NCBI RefSeq assembly: GCF_028640845.1 | Contig: NC_080539.1 | Location: 106,232,554-106,296,553, forward strand | Source of the DNA: Ahaetulla prasina | Taxonomy: Eukaryota > Chordata > Lepidosauria > Squamata > Colubridae | Reading direction: 5' to 3' | DNA: 64,000 nucleotides | In this document: positions 56,601-64,000 of the stretch, one piece after another | Layout: each line of letters starts with the position of its first letter | Position numbering within the stretch: position 1 is the stretch's first letter | The notes under the pieces: model-generated | The model's database searches: none | Told to the model about the DNA's origin: nothing | The model's input: only the letters and a program-made list of their open reading frames with translations | Position numbers and translations under genes: made by a program

Positions 56601-59600
56601 GAGTCCATTTGGATTGATTTTGTGTTTACTGTCTACATAACCTGTGTTGACTGCCCCTACTTTCATGCCACCTGTTGGTTTAGTGCACATGGTATGGCAC
56701 TCACTGTTAAATGCTTGGTTTTGCTTGATAGCATGGTTGATAGTCTTACCCATACAGACATCTATGTTACATGCACTGATAACCCTTTTAGTTTTCGATT
56801 GCTGGGGACAGAAATTTTCTATATCAGTTAATTCTCTGTCCCCACTGTTCAGTTTAAATGTTTATCCAGAAAATCTGTGAATGTATTGCTAAGTAACTCA
56901 GTCCCTTTCTTTGATGGATGCAATCCATCTCTTTTGTACAATTTTTCATTGGACCAGTTGCAGACATCATGACTAATAAAACCAAAGCCTTCCCTTTTAC
57001 ACCACTCCTTTAGCCACACATTAAACTCCACTAAGTGGGTTAAGATGTACCTTTTTCCCCCAAAAAAGAGGGTAAAAATCTGGGTGTGTCTTATACTCCA
57101 AATGTAGCCCCACCGAGCTTCTCAAACGGAGGTTTCAGAAGCTGAAAGAAGCTTCAGAAAAGAAGCTCCCAAACAGAGCTTCAGAGGCTTTTTTACTGAA
57201 GTTCTGTTTTGGAGGCTTTCAGAGGCAGAAAAAAGTTTTTTTCTGAAACAGAGTTTCAGAGGCAGAAAAAAAAAGCAAAAAAAAAAAACAACAAGGCACA
57301 GAGCTCACAACCAAGGAACCTGTTGCTAAAATTTATCTCTGGGAACAGCTGATTGGGGGTATTCTGGGAGGCCAATCCACTTGCCAATCAGCTTTTTTCT
57401 TATTTTCCTCCCCAAAAACTAAGGTGCGTCTTATACTCCAAAAAATACAGCACTGCTAAAATGATGATGGACATTCTTTATGGAAAAATGGTGTATACTT
57501 TTAATACAGCAATGAATAAGATACCTCCACATGATTTGAGGCATTCATACGATAGAAGCAGGATTGCACTGTTGCAATACAAGCTCTACTAGATTCATGG
57601 TTATCCGTGAATATCATGATGCACATGTAAAAGGGATACCGAGACACTGAAATGGTGTAGGGTTTCCTGCCAAGGCAGGGGGTTGGACTAGAAGACCTCC
57701 AAGGTCCCTTCCAACTCTGTTATTATGCTTCATTATTTGTTTCTCCTTTGATATTCCTCCCCTGCTTCTCCATGGATGCCTGCAATAAGGGCTGCCCACA
57801 ACACTTAGAATGTTAATGTATGTTCCTTGATACCAACTTGAACCAATACGCTTAGATTATTGTGAACATTGATATGGTTTCACCCACCAGCTTTTAAATA
57901 CCATATCAATATATCTTTCATACACTTTGAAATAAAATTAAATAGTATTAAAATACTTATTTGAATGTAATTTTCTTTTTAAAAAGAAAATAGTTTACAC
58001 ATGTTAAAATCCATATAGTGCATTGATACATATGAAAGAAGCCACAAAGGGATTGATAGGCTCAGTATAAATGGCTAATTGTCTTACGTCTTCAGGACAT
58101 ACATTCTGTTAAGTCAGAAAAATATATTTTAAAGGAGGTTTGTTCCTGTAAATTAAATTAAAGCAGTTATTTCAATACAAAGTCTCTCACACACAAAAAA
58201 GTTAAGAGAGATATCTACCTACCGTCTTATTTTCTCTGGTGTATCATATAGGCCATCGTAGTCGTAATCAAATATAGGACCTGTGATCACATTTACACCA
58301 TTCCTGGCTGCAGCATATGATGGCAGTAGGACAGCATTAAAATATTCCCAAATCACTGAAAGAATAAGGGAGAATTTTACTAAGAAAATGTCATGATCTG
58401 AAGAGAACCAAGCCCATCCGTGGTATTGCTGGTTGAAGGTCTAGTTTTTTGTTATTGTTATTCTATGACCATGGGCTTATTTATTTTATTTATTTATCAA
58501 AACAGTATGAATTTCATAACTGTTTCCGAGTATGTTGGAACTACACAGTCCTACCCAATATTTTGCGCTTGGCATACTGGAGATCTAAAGCTTGGCATAT
58601 GAGCTTCCAAGTACAAGAGATATTTAGGAATGAATTTAACTTTGATACACATATACTTCCAAATATAAAGCAAACAATGATATTTGCTTTGACCATCTTT
58701 TTTTATAATTCTTGAATGGGCTGATATTCTTTGCAGGGATGATCTGTAATTTAGAAATTTTCCTACTCTTTTGAAATAGATAATCAGTAGAAAATATTTC
58801 TTCCACTACAAACATTTTCCATCATGGTTTTACATAAAGACTATCTTGGCTAGTTTGAGAAACGCCCTTGGAGCCTAGGCAACCAAGAAAGCACAATGTT
58901 CAATCTATGGCCATAGGATTATCCATCTCTGCATTAAAGAACTGAAAATAATTCTTGATAAAACTATTTAGAAGTCCCTTTGAGCTCAATGGGCTTACTC
59001 CCAAGTAAATAGAAAGATTATTTTAGCCTTCCAATTTTAGAAGTGCCTTGCTTGTATGAGTGCAGAAGCTACATAAAGGAACAGAAGGTCTATTTCTGTT
59101 TTGAGTTGTTAAGCCATGGTATGATCATTTGAAGTAGACTGCAGACATACAGAATCAAGAATGCAGACTTTCAGGAAATTGTCACGAAGCTGAAGAATTG
59201 TAGTACAATGTAGACCAACAGCACCATCATTCATTGGACATTACTACATGTACATTATTGCAGACACAATCATGAGAGCATAATTTTAGATAATTATATT
59301 TTATTAGCTTGCATTTTTCCCATAAAAAGAAGCAAAAGCCCATAATAAATTAGCCTTTACCTTGAAAAGCAGAATACATTGGTGCTATGTTGCTTGAGAG
59401 AAATCCTTCATAATAGTTTTTCTTATCTTCTTTAATCAAATCTAGAAACATAAAAATATATAAGCAAACATTTAAAACTGATATCAATGTATATCAAGTG
59501 ACTGAAAAACCTTTCTAGTTTTTGAATTAAATACATGGTACCAAATATTTAACTCCAAATATGTTCAAGACTCAGACAGACATGTTTGCTTATGTATGTG

Positions 59601-62600
59601 CTGTATTTATTTTAATGTATAAGCCACCCAATACCTAAACAACTGCAGGCAGCTTAAGATATTATATATTGTAACTAAATATTCTTAAGCCAGTATACCA
59701 GTACAAAGGCATTTCCAAGATGGGTGAGCTACATTTCCCAGAATGACCAACTAACATGGCTATTGGCCTGTTGAGTGGACACTATAAATCTTGTAGTCCC
59801 AACATATTTAAAGGATACCAAATTGTGCGAAGCGCTGAGTTCACCAAAGAGGCCATTCCAAAATTTCCCAGGAATGTTGATAAGCACACTGAACTCACAC
59901 AGGAGCAAAAGGCAATTCCTACTTAAAAGTCAACATCAGCTTCAAACAAGAGTATGCCATCTAATTTGGGGGTTGTGTTTATGACAAGAAAACATCCAAT
60001 TCATCAATTCATCAATAACATCAATATATTTATTCAATGTAGAATAAAAAAAGAAATCAAAATTTAAATATTAAAATAAATGTATACGTTAAGATGGCTG
60101 AATTTCCAAAAAGCAAATATGGGAGACTTCAGAATTATTTTTGATATATATAAGCCTTTTTAAATTAGTGGTTTTCAATGTCATCTGGCCACTGTTACAC
60201 AATATACTATATCAAAGCTCATTCTGTGAGAAATTAAACATTTTAATGTTTATGTACCACTCATAGCTATATACCGGTATTTATTTTAACATTAAAATGC
60301 TGGTTTTTTTGTAGTTTGAATTTAAAAGATAAAGGGTGTTTTGTACCTTCTATCTGCCAGTTATAATTCTACAACACTTTTTTCCAAACTTAGTAACATT
60401 TTGTATAAATATCAATTAAAGATTATCTAGGTTGGCTTTGGCTTACATCCAGTGGTGGGATTCAAGTAATTTAACAACCAGTTCTCTGCCCTAATGATTT
60501 CTTCCAACAACCAGTTTGCCAAACTGCTCAGAAAGTTAACAACCAGTTCTCCTGAAGTGATGCTAACTGGCTGAATCCCACCACTGCTTACATCCAATAT
60601 TTAATTCTTATATATAAAAGTTCATACATTTTAAGAAACAGAAACAACAAGCTTTATTTTGGCTATTAATTAATGTCTGCCATGGCTCATCTCAAATAAA
60701 CTAACTAGAATTGTACCAGGTTATTACCTTAACAGGAGACCTATAACCTAAATTAAGGGTATCAAGCTTGCGGCCCATGGGCTGGATGCATCATGCGCTG
60801 GCCACACCCACACCCAGTTTAGCGAAGGGGGGGGAGTCACAATACGTCACGTGATGACGTGATGATGCGAGTTTGACACCCCAGAGCTAATTAACTAGTA
60901 AAACAATATAAGAGAGGAAATGGAATTACTTGGAGGAAAAAGAAATCCATAGTTAAGCTGAGGGTGCTTTTTGTAAAATGAACAAATCTGACTGCTGTTT
61001 AAAGAAATACGATGATCCGTGTAGAAGCAGCTTCTGGTGGCACTTGCAGAAGTGTTCCAGCTATCCTAATTAACAAAACAAAACAAAAGTACCAGTCGCT
61101 ATGTATATGTATTTTATATAAAGAAGACAAAATATATCCCTTGTATTCATAACATACAATAATACAGCTATATTATGAAAGAGTGTTTTGTTTTAGCTCT
61201 ATTAAATCTACATAGAATGTACCTCAGACTAAATTTAGAGGCTTGAGGAGAGGATTTCTAAAGACCATTCTATTCACAGGATTTATCATTTTGTAATTCC
61301 TTTATATTTTCCCAAATCAAGAGTAGAATGATGTAGCCCCATGTTCAAATTGCTTTGCACATAGGCCTTTACTTAGCAAAAGACTGGGTAGGAATATGCA
61401 TGTTTTTAGGATGCAATGGGACATGCCAATTGCATAGTCTTTAATGAATTCTATTTCTAATCTATTCAGAGATTCTGTGTGTATGCATATATCGGTATAG
61501 GCTACGTTGCTATCTGAATGTGAAGGGGAAAATGGACTTTAGAACTGATATAAGGGGGTTCAGAAAGCATCAGTCAAGAACATCTTAATTAAGCATGTCT
61601 TTTGCCAGGATTATCCAGCTTTTTCCTGACCAGGAAAAGATGCAGCTGCTTTTAAAGTGTTCCTAAGATTGCTAGCTGTACAGTCACACATACTTCTAAT
61701 TATTATACATTAGAAGTATACATTACTCAAGTATCATTATTCAAGTATCCCTGCACAGCATGCATGTTTTCATTCATACATTGAAAAATTATATTTAAAA
61801 AGTAGTGATTCAATCCATCTGCCTAGCAATTTAATAACTCTCCCAAAACGAAGTTACAAATTTCTTGTTAAGAAAAGGAACCAGCAAAGAACAGAACAAG
61901 ATAAACAATGGTCGTGATTTGGCTGGAGGATGATGTGAATTCAGAACAAAAAAAAAAAATTCCACAGTATATCTATGAAGAAGCAACTGGGTTTTGTTGT
62001 GGTTCGCCAGCAGCCTGTGGAGCTGGCAACGGAGTTGGACAGCAATAAGCCTGAGGAGGAGCATGGGCCAGTCCTGGAGGCTAGGGAAGGCCCGGATGAG
62101 GGCTCTGCATCGGAGGCTGAGGTGGGGCCAGGACCATCGGGGAGTGAGGTGCGGACTCCAGAGCCTCCAGAGACTGACAGTAGCGAGGCAGAGGAACAGG
62201 AGGAGCCTGTTCCTAATGCACGCATGAGAACTGCTGCTAGAAGGCAAGAGCAGCTCAAGCAAAGAGGATGACTCGGGAGTAGGGCCAAGAGATAATTGGC
62301 CCCTCCCATAAGGCTTAAAGGACCAGCAATGGCATTTGGGCTTTGCCAGAAAATAACATTGATAGCTTCGTCTTCTTCCATTTATTTTTGTATCGGTGTC
62401 TTCTGAACTTTTGCCAAGAAAGGCCTTTGGCAGTTTGCCTGATTGGACCAAGGTTGGTGATAGGACTGAGGAATTGTGTTGGGAGGAATTTGCTTTAATT
62501 TAGTTGGACTATGCTGAGAATGAAGTAATTCTCAGCTGTTTGAATAGTTTGTTTGTTTTTACACTGACTGAGTTTCCTACTACCTACTGGGGCCTGGGTA

Positions 62601-63087
62601 ACAACAGGTTTTAGTTTCTGGTTCTATGACTCAGAGAGAAGAATGTGCTAAATTCTTATCTTGTATTTTCGCTGCAGAAATATATGCCAACATGTGGTCA
62701 TAGTTGGTAAAGAGAAAAAGAAAAGAAAAAAAAATCAGGAAAAAAATTCAGCAGGCAGGCTGCATATTTAAACCACTGCTGAAAACATGTACTATTTAAA
62801 AATAATTTATCACCATGGTCTTTGTTCCTACTAAAATGAAGCCCACATCTGGCTTGCCACTTTTTTTCCCCTGCTACTCACTGCTTTATGTCTTTTTTCT
62901 TCAAGTGAAACCTGAATTACCCACATACTTACATGCTTGTTAACAGAATAGCTACTCCACAAAGGCATCTTGATGTTCTGGCTAAATCCACTGACATAAC
63001 GATGGTTATGAAGAAGGCAAAACTTCTGCTTCTTTTGGAGTACATGAGGCCTCCCAAATGGCAAGCTGAATTTTTCTATCTTCTTCA
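47429..63087 (-). CDS. ENPP1: ENPP-family ectonucleotide pyrophosphatase/phosphodiesterase, 3' part (ENPP1 by position)
   Basis: Six minus-strand exons: 63087-62933, 61065-60930, 59441-59361, 58355-58223, 52038-51882 and 47602-47429. All have AG/GT borders and compatible phases, 836 nt in total, ending in TAA. They encode the C-terminal nuclease-like domain of ENPP1-3, including the Ca-binding loop DYDYDGLYD and conserved cysteines. The upstream catalytic phosphodiesterase domain lies outside the window. In the family this type II membrane ecto-enzyme hydrolyses extracellular ATP and other nucleotides, and ENPP1 makes pyrophosphate. ENPP1 is the gene next to CCN2 in other vertebrates, in this tail-to-tail orientation. 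Exon 5 (SQTPL.C, NSESC) is ENPP1-like, but the last exon ([20 protein letters not shown]) is closer to ENPP3. Snake venom phosphodiesterases belong to this family; nothing here shows venom expression. Confidence 0.85.
47667..47872 (-). mobile_element. tRNA-derived SINE in ENPP intron
   Basis: Antisense relative to +, same family as 16848-17080; the 'attgcattctaatcactgtg' head lies at the right end. Confidence 0.7.
47874..48627. other. ENPP last intron, nothing recognised
   Basis: AT-rich intronic sequence without an identifiable element. Confidence 0.4.
48628..48880 (-). mobile_element. SINE with L2-type hairpin tail
   Basis: Same structure as 11772-12043: the tail hairpin 'cccgcccttttccgaagact / cagggcgg' is at the left. 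Confidence 0.75.
48894..49075. mobile_element. hAT-like fragment, GGTGGTCC family
   Basis: Begins CAGTCACCAACTGGTGGTCC with repeated GGTGGTCC modules. Right terminus degraded. Confidence 0.6.
49839..50413 (+). mobile_element. Solo LTR (575 bp)
   Basis: Starts TGTTGTGTC, ends GACACGACA, 5-bp TSD GTAAC at 49834-49838 and 50414-50418. TATATAAA lies at 50231-50238. The LTR includes a 54-bp tandem repeat. No internal region. Confidence 0.92.
49911..50060. repeat. 54-bp minisatellite in the LTR
   Basis: Three units starting at 49911, 49965 and 50019, each CCCGGCCCCAG(T/C)CCTGGC..., GC-rich. Confidence 0.9.
50578..50788. mobile_element. hAT-like element
   Basis: Begins CAGTAGTGGGTTGCC, ends AACCCACTCCTG. 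The flanks TTTTGAAT / CTTTGAAT match at 7 of 8 (TSD). Confidence 0.85.
50825..50961. mobile_element. hAT-like MITE, GGTGGGATTCAA family
   Basis: Begins CAGTGGTGGGATTCAAGTC, ends GCTGAATCCCATCACTG. Same 137-bp length as the copy at 60450. Confidence 0.82.
51009..51145 (+). mobile_element. tRNA-derived SINE head and body
   Basis: Head 'agtgtaatgattaaggcacc', B-box-like 'gagttctagtccc', body 'ccagctggggaccttgggc'. Confidence 0.65.
51146..51881. other. ENPP last intron, proximal part
   Basis: AT-rich, (ATATTC)n near 51737-51778. No element assigned. Confidence 0.4.
51882..52038 (-). CDS. ENPP1: ENPP penultimate coding exon
   Basis: 157 nt, acceptor ttcag and donor GTGAGT. Contains [22 protein letters not shown] and ILPHR, NSESC: nuclease-like domain with disulphide cysteines. 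Confidence 0.93.
52184..52318. mobile_element. hAT-like MITE, GTCAAACTCGCGG family
   Basis: Begins CAGGGGTGTCAAACTCATGG, ends GCTTGACAGCCCTG. Confidence 0.75.
52344..52632 (+). mobile_element. hAT-like element, GGTGGGTTTCA family, best copy
   Basis: 289 bp, begins CAGAGGTGGGTTTCAGC, ends TTGAAACCCACCACTG, perfect TSD GTATCAAG at 52336-52343 and 52633-52640. Confidence 0.93.
52650..53403 (+). mobile_element. L2-clade LINE 3' portion
   Basis: Encodes the RT thumb: [43 protein letters not shown], then WNELP and a frameshifted tail. The CCGCCCTGAGTCCTTCGGG hairpin and (AATA)n end follow. One or more frameshifts; inactive. Confidence 0.88.
53404..53787. other. ENPP intron, nothing recognised
   Basis: No assignable feature. 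Confidence 0.4.
53788..57035 (-). mobile_element. Nearly complete CR1 LINE
   Basis: About 3.2 kb in the ENPP transcription direction. From its 5' end: the end of ORF1 with an esterase-like [18 protein letters not shown] (57031-56849), and the endonuclease ([37 protein letters not shown]; 56753-56043). Then come the RT start ([15 protein letters not shown]; 55509-55174), RT end ([15 protein letters not shown]; 54513-54151), ORF2 tail, 3' UTR and an (AACAT)n tail. It is broken by several frameshifts and lacks the 5' UTR and most of ORF1. Confidence 0.92.
57040..57452. mobile_element. TA-flanked MITE, GGAGTATAAGAC family
   Basis: Homologous to the MITE in units U1-U4; right end 'gtcttatactccaaaaaat'. 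Confidence 0.72.
57650..57735 (+). mobile_element. CR1 3' tail fragment
   Basis: 'gggttggactagaagacctc' and 'aaggtcccttccaactctgt' are the typical CR1 3' end, sense on +. Confidence 0.75.
57736..58222. other. ENPP intron, nothing recognised
   Basis: AT-rich intron sequence. Confidence 0.4.
58223..58355 (-). CDS. ENPP1: ENPP coding exon with Ca-binding loop
   Basis: 133 nt. Encodes [33 protein letters not shown] and [10 protein letters not shown]-x-D-x-D-G-x-x-D is the EF-hand-like Ca site of the nuclease-like domain. Donor GTAGGT. Confidence 0.94.
58356..59360. other. ENPP intron, nothing recognised
   Basis: About 1 kb without an identifiable element. Confidence 0.45.
59361..59441 (-). CDS. 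ENPP1: ENPP short coding exon (81 nt)
   Basis: Encodes [19 protein letters not shown] between acceptor tttctag and donor GTAAAG. Only 27 codons. Confidence 0.92.
59442..60441. other. ENPP intron, nothing recognised
   Basis: AT-rich; no assignable element. Confidence 0.4.
60450..60586. mobile_element. hAT-like MITE with perfect TSD
   Basis: 137 bp, CAGTGGTGGGATTCAAG...GCTGAATCCCACCACTG, flanked by CTTACATC at 60442-60449 and 60587-60594. Confidence 0.93.
60757..60888. mobile_element. hAT-like MITE, GTCAAACTCGCGG family
   Basis: 'atcaagcttgcggcccatgg' to 'gcgagtttgacacccc', 40 bp from an ENPP donor site. Confidence 0.72.
60930..61065 (-). CDS. ENPP1: ENPP coding exon
   Basis: 136 nt. Encodes [20 protein letters not shown] and LNYGFLFPP after acceptor ttaattag; donor GTAATT. 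The most divergent exon, but cysteine and tyrosine spacing match the family. Confidence 0.88.
61066..61989. other. ENPP intron, nothing recognised
   Basis: No element recognised before the LTR. Confidence 0.4.
61995..62606 (+). mobile_element. Solo LTR (612 bp)
   Basis: Starts TGTTGTGG, ends AACAACA, 5-bp TSD GGTTT at 61990-61994 and 62607-62611. Antisense to the ENPP gene. The 98-codon plus-strand ORF inside it is a compositional by-product. Confidence 0.88.
62933..63087 (-). CDS. ENPP1: ENPP coding exon, most 5' in window
   Basis: 155 nt, acceptor ccgtag and donor GTAAGT. Encodes [28 protein letters not shown] and MPLWSSYSV, the start of the nuclease-like domain. Earlier exons lie beyond the window. 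Confidence 0.94.
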
Positions 63088-63299
63088 CTACGGAAGGTAA
63101 AAGGGCAAACTAGGTCTGCTATTATATAGTAGCTTCCCAGTCGAGGTATTCTGCTTAAGTTATCCATTTCTAAAAGCAGTTATAATACTTACTTTCTGAA
63201 GTAGTAAGGTCTATCTGTGGTTGAATCAGTGGCAAGCCCTTTATGTAAAGGAAAGCAGAAGATGAAGTCATGTTTATGCAGCATCAGACAAAAGAAACA

Positions 63300-63545
<246 letters not shown>

Positions 63546-63691
63546 ATATATATATATATAAAGAAAGATCTATAGTAAATTAAAAAAAATGATTGATAAG
63601 TTGACAGAATGATGATAATGAGTTGCTTTGGATAGTAAGATGGAAGGCATATAAATGATATGGATATATATATAAAGATAGATGAGATGAG

Positions 63692-63739
63692 ATGAAAATA
63701 CACACACACACATACACACACACATACACACACACACAG
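63692..63739. repeat. (CA)n microsatellite
   Basis: CA repeats with 'cata' interruptions. Confidence 0.9.
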
Positions 63740-63880
63740 GAGAATGTGAGTTCTAGTCCTGCCATAGCCATGAAAGCCAGTTGGATATCCTTGCATCAGT
63801 CACTCTCTCTCAGCCCAACCCACCTTACAAATTTGTTGTTTTTGTGGGGCCACCTTGAGTTATTTGTAAAAAATAAGATT
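63740..63880 (+). mobile_element. tRNA-derived SINE, 3' part
   Basis: B-box-like 'gtgagttctagtcctgcc', body 'aaagccagttggatat', 'cagcccaacccaccttac', then 'ccaccttgagttatttgtaa'. Looks like a Sauria-type SINE. Confidence 0.65.
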
Positions 63881-64000
63881 AGATAGATGATAGATGGATG
63901 GATGGATGGATGGATGGATGGATGGATGGATGGATGGATGGATAGATGATAGATGATAGATAGATACGATTGAGATAGATTATTGAGATAGATAGATTAA
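63881..64000. repeat. (GATG)n / (GATA)n microsatellite
   Basis: About 11 GATG units followed by GATA-rich sequence to the window end. GATA/GACA repeats are abundant in snakes. Confidence 0.93.

Noticed and set aside
61831..62451. 206-codon minus-strand ORF and overlapping plus-strand ORFs
   Set aside because: They lie largely in a solo LTR with a perfect 5-bp TSD and compositional bias; no domain recognised.

Overview
The window is vertebrate nuclear DNA, almost certainly from a squamate reptile and probably a snake. It has BovB (RTE), CR1, L2 and L1 LINEs, tRNA-derived SINEs, and many short hAT-like elements bearing 8-bp target-site duplications (TSDs). Genes are intron-containing and sparse. 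No bacterial, CRISPR or operon-like structure is present.

Two host genes are supported. CCN2 (CTGF) is complete on the + strand at about 18.08-23.36 kb. It has a conserved promoter (Smad-like, basal-control and three TEAD sites, inverted CCAAT, TATA), five coding exons giving 345 residues (signal peptide, IGFBP, VWC, TSP1 and cystine-knot modules, one per exon), and a 3' UTR with a poly(A) signal. On the - strand, six short exons between 63.09 and 47.43 kb form the 3' end of an ENPP-family ectonucleotide pyrophosphatase/phosphodiesterase. Every splice site and phase fits, and the gene ends in a stop codon. The tail-to-tail position next to CCN2 favours ENPP1, although the last exon looks ENPP3-like. 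About 24 kb separates the two 3' ends.

Layout. 0-18 kb: upstream intergenic DNA with L2, L1, BovB and CR1 fragments, SINEs, hAT-like elements and microsatellites. 18-23.4 kb: CCN2, with palindromic MITEs in introns 2 and 3. 23.4-33 kb: intergenic DNA with a solo LTR, hAT-like elements and one unexplained 160-codon ORF. 33-39.4 kb: a recently amplified patchwork of about 1-kb units, Penelope-like ends with hammerhead-like motifs, and a hAT-like element with a palindromic tandem array. 42.1-46.7 kb: a recent 2.15-kb tandem duplication with a hybrid transposon at its junction. 46.8-63.1 kb: the ENPP 3' region, whose introns hold a nearly complete CR1, an L2, two solo LTRs and nested DNA elements. 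63.1-64 kb: microsatellites, a Penelope-like end and a SINE.

The two genes are not known to work as a unit. CCN2 is a secreted matricellular protein acting downstream of TGF-beta and YAP/TEAD. ENPP1/3 are ecto-enzymes that hydrolyse extracellular nucleotides. The most informative new signals are in the repeats: hybrid hAT-like elements with mismatched TSDs that record ectopic recombination, hammerhead-like motifs, covarying palindrome arms and multi-level nested insertions.
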